Source of the DNA: Algoriphagus antarcticus
Lineage (GTDB): Bacteria > Bacteroidota > Bacteroidia > Cytophagales > Cyclobacteriaceae
DNA: 64,000 nucleotides
NCBI RefSeq assembly: GCF_002150685.1
Contig: NZ_MSSW01000007.1
Location: forward strand, 115,938 to 179,937
Direction: 5' to 3'
The notes beneath the pieces are model-generated. The model had not been told where the DNA came from and searched no databases. It saw only the letters and a program-made list of their open reading frames with translations. Position numbers and translations under genes: made by a program. Within the stretch, counting starts at the first letter, position 1, and each line of letters opens with the position of its first letter. Below, in pieces: positions 9,001 to 16,518 of the stretch.

Positions 9001-11589
9001 AATAGCGCTATTACAACTGTCACCTTGGCTACAACTGGTGCAACCGGCGCAATAGTAACTGGTTTGCCAGCAGGTGTGACAGGCACTTGGGCAGGTAACG
9101 TTGTGACAATTAGTGGTATTCCAACCGCTTCAGGATCATTTAACTATACAGTAACCACAACAGGCGGTTGTTTGCCAGCTACCACAACAGGCACAATAAT
9201 AGTTACCCCAAACAATACAGTTACAGCATCAACTCAGCAAGCGGTTTGTATTAACACATCTTTGTCTCCAACTATAACCCATACTACAACAGGAGCTACC
9301 GGAATTGTGCCGCAAGGAGGCGGTGTAAGCTACAATTTGCCTAATGGCGTTACAGCAAGCTGGAATGCAGGTGTCCTTACCATTTCCGGAACACCAACCG
9401 AAGAAGGAATTTTCAATTACAGTATCCCCTTGACCGGAGGATGCGGGTCAGTAAGCGCAACCGGAACCATCACGATTTCAAACCCTAGCTATCCTATCTC
9501 AAGCATCAGTGTGGTAAATCCACCCTTTGGAACTCCGCCTTACACCTCCACATTTACTGTCTTTAGTCCAGGATTCACACTGGGAACTTATACACTTATA
9601 TATAGCACTTCTGGAATTAACCAAGTAGCAAATCAGACTCTTACCGCTACTGTCACCACGGCGGGTCAGCTTACCTTCTCATCTCTCCCGTATACTACCG
9701 AGGGGACAACTCTTTTAACAATCCTTTCAATACAAAAAAGTACGGATCTCTGCCCTTATTTCCCTTCAAATAATACTGCTACTTATGGAATAAACTGTAG
9801 CTCAGAATATTTTAAGGTGAATGGAGAAGCTACTTTCTATGTGCCTACTAATGTATCCGAAGTCACTATTCAGGTATTTGGAGATGGATTGGGAGGCAAC
9901 ACAGACTCCGAAACCATGAACGTATTGCCTGCTGGAATTATTTTTATTGTATTCGACGGAACTGATGTCTTTGCAACCGAGGTTTCTCCAACTGAGCCAA
10001 TTGCAGTTAGACTAGCCCAAGCAATCGTAAGCACAACAGGACCTAATGGAAGAATAGTAATCACTTATGACTGTAGTACTTTACCTCCCTGTGCCTCTGT
10101 ACAAGATAATGGAACACAGTATACAGATTCGGAAGGATATACGATTTTGAGATTTGATTTTGCCGGACCATGTGCTTGGGCTGCACCGGATGGATTGGAT
10201 GAGTTTGAGGTATTAGTCGTCGGTGGAGGCGGAGGCGGAGGCTTTGGCGAAGCTGCCGGTGGCGGTGGCGGTGGAGCTGTTGTATATCAGCAATACCAAG
10301 GGATAACGATGAGTGGACTTCCCGGGCTTCAAGGTGCTTCATTCCCTCTATTCGTGGGAGATCAAGGCCCGGGAGCAACCACAGCTACCCAAGGTGGAAA
10401 TGGAGTTGCCTCTACCTTTACTGGACCTGATTTTGATTTTTCGGGTGGAAATTCATTCGTTGCTCTTACTGCAGCAGGTGGTGGAGGCGCAGGCTCCTCA
10501 AGTGCCAACCCTACAATTAGACAGGGTGCAGATGGTGCTTCTGGCGGAGGTGGTGCAGCCTCAGGAACTGATGAATCTGCTGGCGGGAATGGAAATGTTG
10601 GTACTAGTGGAGGAGATGGAATTGGAGAAACTTTTGGTTCTTCTGGTGCAGGTGGTGGTGGATTCTCAGGTTTAGGCTTATCCGGAACATATACTGCTGG
10701 AAATGGAACTATGGCTGGTGGAACAGGAGGAATGGGTGAAGAAAGAACTATTTCGGGCGAGGCTATTTATTATGGTGCTGGAGGAGGAGGAACATCTTCT
10801 GGAGCAACAACCAATCAATCAGGAATAGGTGGAAGTTCTTACCTAGGTTCCAATGGTGCGCAGTTTTATTCAGGTGGAAGTGGAACTAATAATGGTTTTG
10901 GTCAATTAGCAACAACCTATGGATCGGGTGGAGGTGCCGGAAGATTAGGCGGTTCTTCTGGCTTCCCAGGGGTCGTGTATATTCGCTACCCTAATTTCCG
11001 TATCCTCCCAGTCGAATACCTCTACTTCAATGCAAAATACAACTCATTTGAAAGAGCTGGAGACTTGACTTGGGCCACTGCCAAAGAATGGGAAAATGAC
11101 CGCTTTGAAATTGAGCGATCTGTGAATAATGTGAAGGAATGGGAAGCTATCAGTGAGGTGGACGGAGCGGGATACTCAGATAAGGAAGTGAAGTACGACT
11201 ACTCAGATATAAAATTGCCAGTAGCCGGAGGAAATATTTTCTACCGCTTGAAGCAATACGATTTTGATGGAGACTTTACCTATAGTGACACTAAGTCAAT
11301 CAAGGTTGAAGCGCTACCTGGTACTACGCATTGGAGAGTGTTCCCAAATCCAACCACCGGTACCCCATTCAATATAGATATCTTGGATCCATCAGCATAT
11401 CAGGATGAGCCGATTACTCTGAGAATTATCTCTGCTACTGGTCAGTTCGAAACGATTCAGGTTTCTGAAATGAAGCAGATGGGAGCTCAAGTCAGTGATT
11501 GGTTTACAACCCGGGCATCTGGAATCTATACCATAGAGATCATTTGGGGTGCTCAGCGGGAATATCATAAGGTAATTCTTAGAAGGTAG
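1..11589 (+). CDS. Giant multi-repeat T9SS-secreted surface protein (5' partial)
   Basis: The frame is open from base 1, so the true start lies outside the window. About 3860 residues are visible; numbers below count from the Met at base 25. Reading from the N-terminus there are three putative-Ig (He_PIG-like) repeats (about 163-437), three repeats built on TISGTP (439-708), six 87-residue repeats starting at an AAICQ motif (711-1232), and a long run of PKD/Ig-like repeats (1231-2526). These are followed by a jelly-roll, carbohydrate-binding-like segment (2530-2716), five more TISGTP repeats (2722-3152), a glycine-rich domain (3391-3654) and a C-terminal T9SS sorting module with a VFPNPT motif (about 3658-3854). 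The paired Cys in most repeats suggests disulfide-stabilised beta-sandwiches. Family knowledge makes it a cell-surface or secreted adhesin-like protein of the type IX pathway; a specific ligand is not visible. The 3' end is followed by a strong terminator. Confidence 0.9.
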   Translation, partial: TVAGNALVMLAAIADNTTYADDGWNTNTPGPGVLQLTEIFEQTSTTSANLSVGAAWVLNPNTGNTGDGDAEMNGSQNDTYASILLALRPCNTTTGMLSGAQTICAGGTTTFTSTLSGGSWSTSSAAIATINSSTGVITGVSAGTASMTYTVTGTGGCANGTTTRTVTVTAPPSSLSYTINSPTYCAGQTITANSATSGGGAATSFSVSPALPAGLTFNTTTGQITGTPTTTVGLPAANYTVRATNSCGFTERVLNITITPAAPTGLSYTANGPLTYCASQPITPNNASTSGGGAATSFSVSPALPAGLTLNTTTGQITGTPTTVAGVATANYVVRATNSCGFNERTLNIRITPAAPTGLSYTSNGPLAYCVGQAITPNSTSTSGGGAATSFSVSPALPAGLTFNTTTGQITGTPTTTGGVPAANYTVTASNSCGSTTRVLNIRISTNTLTLTSAPATTAQIVCINTPITPITYATTNATGATFANLPLGVTGSWAGNVVTISGTPTEAKPALAYTVILTGGCETITTVGTIAVNPDNTITRTSAAATTAQTVCIDTPITPITYSTTDATGAIFTNLPTGVTGSWAGNVVTISGTPTVAGAALTYTVTLTGGCGAIITTGSIAVTPNNTLTLTSAAATSTQAVCINTAIVPITYMTTGATNAAVTNLPAGVTGTWAGDVVTISGTPTVAGAARTYTVTLTGGCSTSTTTGTIAVNPDPTINVGGALAAICQGATSAQMGGSVGGSATGGTWSGGAGTWTNANNPATATYTAGAGESGSITLTLTSSGGSCGTTFVTKTVTVNQTPTANEGAALAAICQAATSAAMGGNVGGGATGGTWSGGAGTWTNPTNPATATYTAGATESGSITLTLTTSGGSCGTTFITKTIAVNQNPTATVGPALAAICQGDTSAAMGGSIGGGTSGGTWSGGTGTWTNPTNPSSATYTAGASESGSITLTLTTSGGSCGTVNTTKTITVNPNPTANAGGDLAAICQSATSAAMGGSVGGGATGGTWSGGAGTWINATNPATATYTAGATESGSITLTLTSSGGSCGTVTAIKTIRVNPNPTANAGAALAAICQGGTSSAMGGSIGGGATGGTWSGGAGIWTNATNPATATYTAGISESGPITLTLTTSGGSCGTTFVTKTITVNQTPTANAGPDLAAICQGAASAAMGGSVGGGATSGTWSGGAGIWTNANNPSTATYTAGATESGSITLTLTTSGGSCGTTTATKTIIVNPTPAISNMITSVCTDGTFTIIPVNGTDGNVPAGTTYSWSAPVVTGGMTGGAAGSSATSISGTLRNTNNGAQTATYTVTPTTGSCTGTPFTVIITVNVATAINFPPDNTNRFKCFGDGFPPLSVGAIGGDLTYQWFSNTTQSNIGGTLIAGAESVSYAPPSAIEGITYYYVVVTGSCGTQTSAPSGEYTVNPSKTLITVDPSDVDQTVCLGDTFTTISALASGEGTINYQWYSNSNPTNSGGILIPGEINEDYTPLASSVGTSYYYVLASSDCGTVSTAVSGAFTVDPKPQINDMTDAVCSEAGFTVSPVDGTNGVVPAGTTYSWAIPAVSGGLSGGASGSGNSITGTLTNSTNTTQTATYTVTPITGTCPGATFTVTVTVDPKAAISNMTDMICSGEGFASTPGNGTNGLIPAGTTYSWPAPVVTGGLTGRASGSGESSITGILSNPTNIAQTATYTITPLSGSCAGPTFTLTVTVSPKPAITASTSSVCGDAAFTATPANGTNGVVPAGTTYAWLAPTVTGGLIGGTASIGSPTSITGTLSNPTNTAQTATYTVIPTSGSCKGPAFTVTVTVSPRPAVTNMVNAVCSGSGFTTTPINSTNGIVPAGTTYSWPAPVVTGSLTGGAASSSSPTSITGTLTNPTTSPQTATYTVTPITSSCAGTTFTVTVTVNPTPVLNSTLTPAAICSNSAFNYTPTSLTSGTAFTWTRAAVTGISNAAVTVAQSSNPNETLINTTASPVDVVYAYTITANGCSNTQNVTVRVNPIPTLNSTLTPVAICSNSAFTYTPSSLTSGATFTWTRAAVTGISNAAVTTAQSTNPNEILINTTANPVSVVYSYTTTANGCSNTQNVTVSVSPRPVVSNRTAAICSGSEFTISPANGSPTSATIVPTGTTYTWTVVDNPNVTGDLARGTPPTNISQTLVNTSAVIQTVTYTITPSVGGCTGPSFTATVTVNPTPILSSATAVTRCTNLSTSYTAISTTPSTTFSWTRAVAAGISNGAGSGASATANENLINTTANPVNVVYVYTLTANGCSNTQNVTVTVNPRPAITPITQAICSGETFTVSPVNGANDIVPAGTTFTWTVAPNGSVTGETNQATPQANISQLLTNSTTSVQTVVYTVTPTSGSCAGTPFTVTITVKPTPTVNAVSNQTLCNGLNTNAVNFTGNAVAGKVYTWTNDTPSIGLAASGTGNIPSFTSTNTGAAPVTATITVTPVANGCPGTPRNFTITVNPSPVVTLLADYCAVGGRVRLIASSNIPVTWAWSTSPSTSSTIDVDLAGSFTVTATSTAGCVTTATISVAQELVIDGSFTNFDPNNISFTTGNIYVANNPLVTNELTPEGLYGVGQSARDYHPNFWGIDHTNNAVGPRNLMIFNTLLPSTTVWQQEVNVQPNTEYYFSGWAMSINNASPFAELIFAVNGDELGISAALPTGPTNATEVNNNIYWRRFYGSWNSGAISGNINISIVNLQGSLSGNDFALDDISFGTLSTFLRLTSAVGTDSQTVCQNSPLTDITYTAGSGIAGPTVIGLPPGITTSWNGVTLRFNGSPTTAAIGTYNYTVSTTGNCVPAIATGTITVIPIHTITAGSNQTVCQNASIANITMTLGGGATGATVTGLPTGLTSSASGNTLTISGTPTVSGPFNYTVTTTGNTCATATATGTITVSPIHTITVGSNQTVCQNAAMGNITMTLGGGATGATVTGLPTGVNSSVSGTTLTISGTPTVSGPFNYTVTTTGNACTIATTNGTITVTPLNTVVAGTNQTVCINSAITTVTLATTGATGAIVTGLPAGVTGTWAGNVVTISGIPTASGSFNYTVTTTGGCLPATTTGTIIVTPNNTVTASTQQAVCINTSLSPTITHTTTGATGIVPQGGGVSYNLPNGVTASWNAGVLTISGTPTEEGIFNYSIPLTGGCGSVSATGTITISNPSYPISSISVVNPPFGTPPYTSTFTVFSPGFTLGTYTLIYSTSGINQVANQTLTATVTTAGQLTFSSLPYTTEGTTLLTILSIQKSTDLCPYFPSNNTATYGINCSSEYFKVNGEATFYVPTNVSEVTIQVFGDGLGGNTDSETMNVLPAGIIFIVFDGTDVFATEVSPTEPIAVRLAQAIVSTTGPNGRIVITYDCSTLPPCASVQDNGTQYTDSEGYTILRFDFAGPCAWAAPDGLDEFEVLVVGGGGGGGFGEAAGGGGGGAVVYQQYQGITMSGLPGLQGASFPLFVGDQGPGATTATQGGNGVASTFTGPDFDFSGGNSFVALTAAGGGGAGSSSANPTIRQGADGASGGGGAASGTDESAGGNGNVGTSGGDGIGETFGSSGAGGGGFSGLGLSGTYTAGNGTMAGGTGGMGEERTISGEAIYYGAGGGGTSSGATTNQSGIGGSSYLGSNGAQFYSGGSGTNNGFGQLATTYGSGGGAGRLGGSSGFPGVVYIRYPNFRILPVEYLYFNAKYNSFERAGDLTWATAKEWENDRFEIERSVNNVKEWEAISEVDGAGYSDKEVKYDYSDIKLPVAGGNIFYRLKQYDFDGDFTYSDTKSIKVEALPGTTHWRVFPNPTTGTPFNIDILDPSAYQDEPITLRIISATGQFETIQVSEMKQMGAQVSDWFTTRASGIYTIEIIWGAQREYHKVILRR
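2155..3720 (+). repeat. Six tandem 261-bp (87-aa) repeats inside the giant gene
   Basis: Units start near bases 2155, 2416, 2677, 2938, 3199 and 3460, giving a constant 261-bp period. Each encodes an 87-residue module with AAICQ, an AMGG motif, GTWSGGAG, an ATYTAG motif, SGSITLTLT and a GGSCGT end, so two Cys recur at fixed places. Copies differ by scattered substitutions but not by length. This fits recent in-frame tandem duplication of one beta-sandwich module and makes copy number prone to change by recombination. Confidence 0.9.
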
Positions 11590-11612
11590 AATTTAACTGC
11601 TCTTAAATATTG

Positions 11613-11650
11613 AAATCCCTGTCGAATTAAAATCTGACAGGGATTTTTTT
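11613..11650 (+). terminator. Rho-independent terminator of the giant gene
   Basis: An 11-bp perfect stem (11613-11623 with 11636-11646), a 12-nt loop and a T-run ending at 11650 lie 24 bp after the stop codon. Confidence 0.9.
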
Positions 11651-12349
11651 ATTAAGGGTTTTTCAAGAATTCACCGAGGTTCTGACTAACCTGGCGACAG
11701 AGGAGGTCACCTACCAAGGTTAACTCTGGGCATGCGGTTGTTGCGCTCGGAATGATTTGCAATCACAAGAACATACTGAGGATTGTAAATTGGTAAACAG
11801 CTTTGTTCAATTCTTTTTTGCCTTCATTCATATCATCATAAATGGTTTTCCCTTTCGCTATTCTAGGTAGTGCAATCACGAATGAATTTATTTATTCGGA
11901 TTGAAAATCTTAGGATAAAGTTTCGAGATTACAAATCCCAAAAAGCGGAATACTCAAACCTATACCCCTAGAAAAAATATCCTTTAATGCATGGAAGAGT
12001 ATTGACAAAACATACACTCGGTGAATCATCAGATTAGAAACTTGCATAAAAAAAACTGAATGATCAAATATTTTTAAGTTCTGCTCAATACGATAACATA
12101 CAGCTTTCTGTTTTGAGAACTTAAATTTTTGTATTTAAATAAGGAAATCAGTACTTTCTACTTTTTGTATAGCTTAAATGCAAGTTATTATAAGAAAAAC
12201 AATTCCAGTTCTACTAGGTCGATCCATCTAATGGATATAATTTAGCGTAAAGAAAAAATTTATCCCAGGCCTAAAAAAGGCTAATCCCATATTAAATCAG
12301 AAGGTCTAAAGTTTATTACTCCCTTGTGGACACCTGAATTAATTTCCTT
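11651..12349. other. About 700 bp without a recognisable gene
   Basis: No reading frame with family resemblance was seen on either strand. Bases 11896-11965 hold a degenerate third copy of the intergenic repeat found at 50945-51034 and 54736-54822 (shared core TTCGAGATTACA). A loose -7-like box with a 3-nt spacer (TACTTTTTG) lies at 12159-12167, about 180 bp before the next gene. The stretch is AT-rich and could be regulatory, but nothing firmer can be said. Confidence 0.5.
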
Positions 12350-14476
12350 ATGAAAAGTAATTTTGTGTTTATTCTTCTATCTTTTGCTGTTACCCAGTTT
12401 TTTGGAGTCGAAGTGATGGGGCAGACTTATACTTCCAAAGCAAATGGGAATTGGAATTCTGCCTCGACTTGGACAATCACCGGCACAGCAGGTTGTAGTA
12501 CTGTTCCTTCAACTCCTCCTAACGCTACAAATTCAAGATCCTGTCCAATTATAATTAATATAAATCACAATGTTAACCTCTCAAGCAGTCTAACAGTAGG
12601 CAATAATAATACTGTCTCCATCCAAATTGCTAACACCAAAACACTTTCAATAGATGATGATCTGGGTATAACAGGATACAACAACAAAAAATTAAACCTT
12701 TCAGGGTCTGGCATGCTCGAAATAGGTGATGATTTAATTTCCACAGGAAACAGTGAAATATCCATAACAGGTAATTTGACTATAGACGTAGATAAAATAG
12801 TAAATGTGAGTCAGGCTTCTACTTTCAAGTCTAATGGAAATATAAATATCACATCAAAAAGCGCCAACATTAATGGGAATGGTTCCTTAAATTTTTCAGC
12901 AAAAACCAATACTATATTTGAAACAACCAATCAAGATTTTGAAATACAGAATGGTGCTGAGGTATTTTTTTCAGGTACTTCCGGAATAGATTCTGATAGA
13001 GATTTAACGATTTCAGGTTATACACCATCAGTAAGATTTGAAGACAATTCGTATATCAAAGCCAAGAGAGATTTAACAATACAAGGTGGTGCCGTATTAT
13101 CGATGTATGATAATTCTAAAATTGAATCACATGATGATCTCTTTATGGAAAATCAAAGCAAATTATTAATTTTTAATAATTCATCAGTCACTATTTCCGA
13201 TAAGTCAACATTAAGTGGTGGAGTAGAGATTGTAGCAAATGAGTCTAGCAAAATCGAAATAGGAGATGATATATCAATTTCCAATCAAGGGAACATTACT
13301 TTAAATGGATTCTCGAGTTTAAAAGTATCTGGTAATACTACTCTGGAAAACGGTTCAAAAATTAATGGAAATGCTGATAATAAAATTACAATTGATGGAC
13401 GTTTGACGTTGAGTGATCAATCTCTCGTAAACTTAAATGGAAATTCATCGCTTCAAGTCCAGGATAGAGCAACTATCGATACAAACAATCCAAGTGCAGG
13501 TCTAAAACTTAATGGTAATTCGACAGGTAAGTTTAATTCAGAGGTAAGGCTTAATCGCAATGCAAGTACCTTAGTTAGCTCTGGAACTTCATCAATCACA
13601 TTTAAAGATGATGTAAAAGTAAGAAATGGTGCAGATGTTATTCTGCAGGGTAATTCGACTGTCACCAGTGAAAAAGATATAATTCTTGATAATAACTACG
13701 GAACCTCTTGGACAAACTCTCAGTCAGTAATTGTATTGGTAGAAGGTGATTTTTTAAAAGGAAGAAATAGTAACCTGAATGTAAGAAATTCTTCCTCTTT
13801 TGAAATAACTGGCAGTTTTCCCACAGAAGGAAGCGATCCAAGAATAAAAGTTGATTCTTCGCCAGCTTACTATGGTGCGTTGCGCATCCTGCCAGTAGAA
13901 TTCCTGTACTTCTACGCCGACTATCAACCCGAAACTAAATCTGGTTTGCTTACTTGGGCCACCTCAAAAGAATGGGAAAACTCTCACTTCGAGATAGAGC
14001 GTGGGGTGAATACTATTAATACTTGGGAAACAGTAGGAAGAGTAGAAGGCAATGGCTACTCTGAAGGTCCTATTGAATATTCATTTACTAACGATATTCT
14101 TCCGATTACAAGGGGAAATATCTTCTATAGACTAAAGCAAGTGGACTTCGATGGTAGCTATACCTACAGTTCAACCAGAGCGATTCAGGCACAAAATACT
14201 TCTGAAGCTAAAACCGCTTGGAATGTTTATCCTAACCCAAGCTCTCTTGGGAGTGAAGTAAACGTGAAATTAATCCAGCCTGGAAGCTTCCAAGACGGAA
14301 AAATTCATGTTGCTCTAAGTAACCTACTTGGTCAAATCAAGTCCTATTATACATCCTCACCTGAGGAAATTACATCCATTATATCCGACTGGCTCAATGC
14401 TTCTGCTTCCGGACTTTATATCCTAGATATTTCATGGGGAAATCAAAGACAGCAAGTCAAGCTGATGAGAAATTGA
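12350..14476 (+). CDS. T9SS-secreted beta-solenoid surface protein
   Basis: 708 residues. A signal peptide (about 1-24, ending near VMGQ) precedes a GNWNSASTW motif typical of the N-terminal domain in Bacteroidota secreted solenoid proteins. Residues about 80-500 are a long series of short repeats of the form 'L.I.. ..S.I...GD' (for example LTIQGGAVLS and KIEIGDDIS), which predicts a right-handed parallel beta-helix. The C-terminal 180 residues repeat the module at the end of the giant upstream protein: RILPVEFLYF, LTWATSKEWEN, NIFYRLKQVDFDG, then a VYPNPS-type T9SS sorting domain. Role inferred: structural or adhesive surface protein exported by T9SS. It has no catalytic motif that I recognise. 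It is separated from the giant gene by a terminator and 0.7 kb, so it is probably its own transcription unit. Confidence 0.85.
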   Translation: MKSNFVFILLSFAVTQFFGVEVMGQTYTSKANGNWNSASTWTITGTAGCSTVPSTPPNATNSRSCPIIININHNVNLSSSLTVGNNNTVSIQIANTKTLSIDDDLGITGYNNKKLNLSGSGMLEIGDDLISTGNSEISITGNLTIDVDKIVNVSQASTFKSNGNINITSKSANINGNGSLNFSAKTNTIFETTNQDFEIQNGAEVFFSGTSGIDSDRDLTISGYTPSVRFEDNSYIKAKRDLTIQGGAVLSMYDNSKIESHDDLFMENQSKLLIFNNSSVTISDKSTLSGGVEIVANESSKIEIGDDISISNQGNITLNGFSSLKVSGNTTLENGSKINGNADNKITIDGRLTLSDQSLVNLNGNSSLQVQDRATIDTNNPSAGLKLNGNSTGKFNSEVRLNRNASTLVSSGTSSITFKDDVKVRNGADVILQGNSTVTSEKDIILDNNYGTSWTNSQSVIVLVEGDFLKGRNSNLNVRNSSSFEITGSFPTEGSDPRIKVDSSPAYYGALRILPVEFLYFYADYQPETKSGLLTWATSKEWENSHFEIERGVNTINTWETVGRVEGNGYSEGPIEYSFTNDILPITRGNIFYRLKQVDFDGSYTYSSTRAIQAQNTSEAKTAWNVYPNPSSLGSEVNVKLIQPGSFQDGKIHVALSNLLGQIKSYYTSSPEEITSIISDWLNASASGLYILDISWGNQRQQVKLMRN

Positions 14477-14670
14477 TTGCTAAAATCACCAAGACTTTCT
14501 TAACATCAATTTTTTAAATCAGAATATTATTTCAACTTTGTGCTTAATGAATTCATTTTTTGTTATCTAAAGTCTAATAAATTGGATTTTACAGAATAAA
14601 ATTCTAAAAACTATACTCGAACTACAATTTTCAGGAGATAAAAAACATCTCAGCTTTTAATCAAAAAATT

Positions 14671-16284
14671 ATGAAAAAACATTATTTACTCGGCCTAGCG
14701 CTTGTCTTTGCGCTTTACTCATGTAATGACAGCTCAGATCCAATGAATAATGGCTCCATCACCATCAATTCTGACAGTGAGTCACTCACTGCACGTGTCA
14801 AAATGGACAACGCTGGAGTTATTGGATTGATTGACCCTTCCGCCCCTGCAGGCAGAATTCAAGAAGTGGCTTCAGAGCTTCCTCTTGTTTTGGTTTCCCA
14901 AGTAGATGCCCCAGTAGTGGGTGGCCAAACTCTTCGCGCAACTCACGTAGATATCGAAGGCAACTACGCTTATGTATCCTACAATACGGAAGGCGAAACA
15001 TACTTAGGTGCTGTTGATATTTTCGACATCACCAGCCCTTATAGCCCAAAGATAACAGAACAAGCTATTTTTTCAGATACGGACATTAGCTCCTTAGAAT
15101 TCAAGAATGGTAAGCTTTACTTAGCAGCGGCTGTTAACATCGACGAAAACTCTGATGTAACTTCTCCTGCTAACTTAATCACCGTTTCTGTTTCTGGTGG
15201 CAAATTCACTTCGGGCTTTGTGTACAGTTCTTTGCCTGGTTATGTGGCGACAGATGTTGTAAACACAAATTCTAATACGGCGGTAACCAGCGGTAATGAC
15301 GGTATAATTGGACTATTTGATGCCACTCAAACTCCTGGAGCTACTTCTGAAATAGAAGATCTAAGAGCAGTAGCTTTTGGAAGTGATAAACTCGCAGTGC
15401 TTACGGGTAATGCTGGAGTAAAAATCCTGGATCCAAACAGTCTTTCCGAGCTATTTACTATTCCCATGACAGCTGATGTAGCTGGTGCTAAAAGAACCTT
15501 GGATATTGCCGACGGTAATCTTTTTGTATCTGAAGGAGCAAACGGTGCTGGCATATATAAAATGACAGATGGTAGTTTAATTAAAAAACTGCACATTCCA
15601 ATCAAGCCTGAGGATGTGGATGCGGGAGATATCGTAACCAATGCTGTTTCAGTAGATGACAATTTGCTATTCATGGCCAACGGTGCAGCTGGCATTTCTA
15701 TCTCAGACGTTTCCAATCTGGCAGCAATCAAGCAATTTGGTGTGTTGGATTTGGATGGATCTTCTAATTTCGTGAGGAATGAAGAAGAATTTGTGTTCGT
15801 AGCTACTGGTTTCGGTGGCCTTCAAATTTTGAAAATCAACAAGAGTGAAGTATCAACGGATGTCTCTTGCGTAGGACTGTCTAGCTATACTGGTAATTCA
15901 AACTTAAATATTAACAGCAATGAGTCTCAATCTTACGCTGGATCAAGCGTATTGAAAAACGTAAATATTGGAGGCACTTTCTTATTCTGTGGTTCTTTGG
16001 CAATCGAGCAAAACTTGAATATCAATAGTAATGGATTGATGACCGTGAACGGTTCATTTGCTTTTGGTCAATACAAGAAAAATACAAGCTTAAACATCAA
16101 CAGCCAGTCAAAACTACAGCTTCATGGCAGCACAGTAATCTATGGAGATCTAAAATTAAACAGTGGAGCGACTCTTGAGTTCTTAGGAGAAGGCAATACG
16201 ATTACAGTATATGGAAAAGTTTCTATCAATAGTGGAGCTAAAATAATAGGGAAATATACTGATACGGAAGGAAATTTGAAATAA
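14671..16284 (+). CDS. Lipoprotein with LVIVD-type beta-propeller and solenoid tail
   Basis: 537 residues. The lipobox LYSC places the lipidated Cys at residue 18, followed by an acidic Ser/Asp stretch (NDSSD) like the surface-export signals of Bacteroidota lipoproteins. Residues about 90-395 form repeats such as YVSYNTEGETYLGAVDIFDI and LFVSEGANGAGIYKM, typical of LVIVD-repeat propellers. From about residue 400 the style changes to short repeats rich in NLNINSN-like motifs and turn glycines, which predicts a beta-helix resembling the neighbouring 12350-14476 protein. Probable outer-membrane or surface lipoprotein; function unknown. The 194-bp gap to the previous gene has no clear terminator, so read-through is possible. 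A strong terminator follows. Confidence 0.85.
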   Translation: MKKHYLLGLALVFALYSCNDSSDPMNNGSITINSDSESLTARVKMDNAGVIGLIDPSAPAGRIQEVASELPLVLVSQVDAPVVGGQTLRATHVDIEGNYAYVSYNTEGETYLGAVDIFDITSPYSPKITEQAIFSDTDISSLEFKNGKLYLAAAVNIDENSDVTSPANLITVSVSGGKFTSGFVYSSLPGYVATDVVNTNSNTAVTSGNDGIIGLFDATQTPGATSEIEDLRAVAFGSDKLAVLTGNAGVKILDPNSLSELFTIPMTADVAGAKRTLDIADGNLFVSEGANGAGIYKMTDGSLIKKLHIPIKPEDVDAGDIVTNAVSVDDNLLFMANGAAGISISDVSNLAAIKQFGVLDLDGSSNFVRNEEEFVFVATGFGGLQILKINKSEVSTDVSCVGLSSYTGNSNLNINSNESQSYAGSSVLKNVNIGGTFLFCGSLAIEQNLNINSNGLMTVNGSFAFGQYKKNTSLNINSQSKLQLHGSTVIYGDLKLNSGATLEFLGEGNTITVYGKVSINSGAKIIGKYTDTEGNLK

Positions 16285-16308
16285 CCACTTCCCTTTATTA
16301 GCATAGAG

Positions 16309-16338
16309 AGCCGATCTAGCCCTGGATCGGCTTTTTTG
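16309..16338 (+). terminator. Rho-independent terminator after the LVIVD lipoprotein
   Basis: An 8-bp stem (AGCCGATC, 16309-16316, with 16325-16332), an 8-nt loop and a following T-run lie 24 bp after the stop codon. Confidence 0.9.
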
Positions 16339-16398
16339 TTATAGACTCATATACCGCTGAACTAACGGAGTACACCATTGATACTTAACTGTACTTGC

Positions 16399-16434
16399 CT
16401 GGTTCAAGGTCCTCAGACTTGGACCTTCATTTTT
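16399..16434. repeat. Dispersed intergenic repeat, family 2, copy 1
   Basis: The string from CTGGTTCAAG to ACTTGGACCTT matches 58835-58885, and its second half resembles 47475-47519. It is a short non-coding repeat of unknown function, embedded between convergent genes. Confidence 0.5.
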
Positions 16435-16518
16435 ACAGTGTCCTGCAGGCAAAGGAAGGCTCGTACAGCGTCGTACTTCTGGGACTGCGACAGATCACTG
16501 ACCACTTTTCACCTGACT

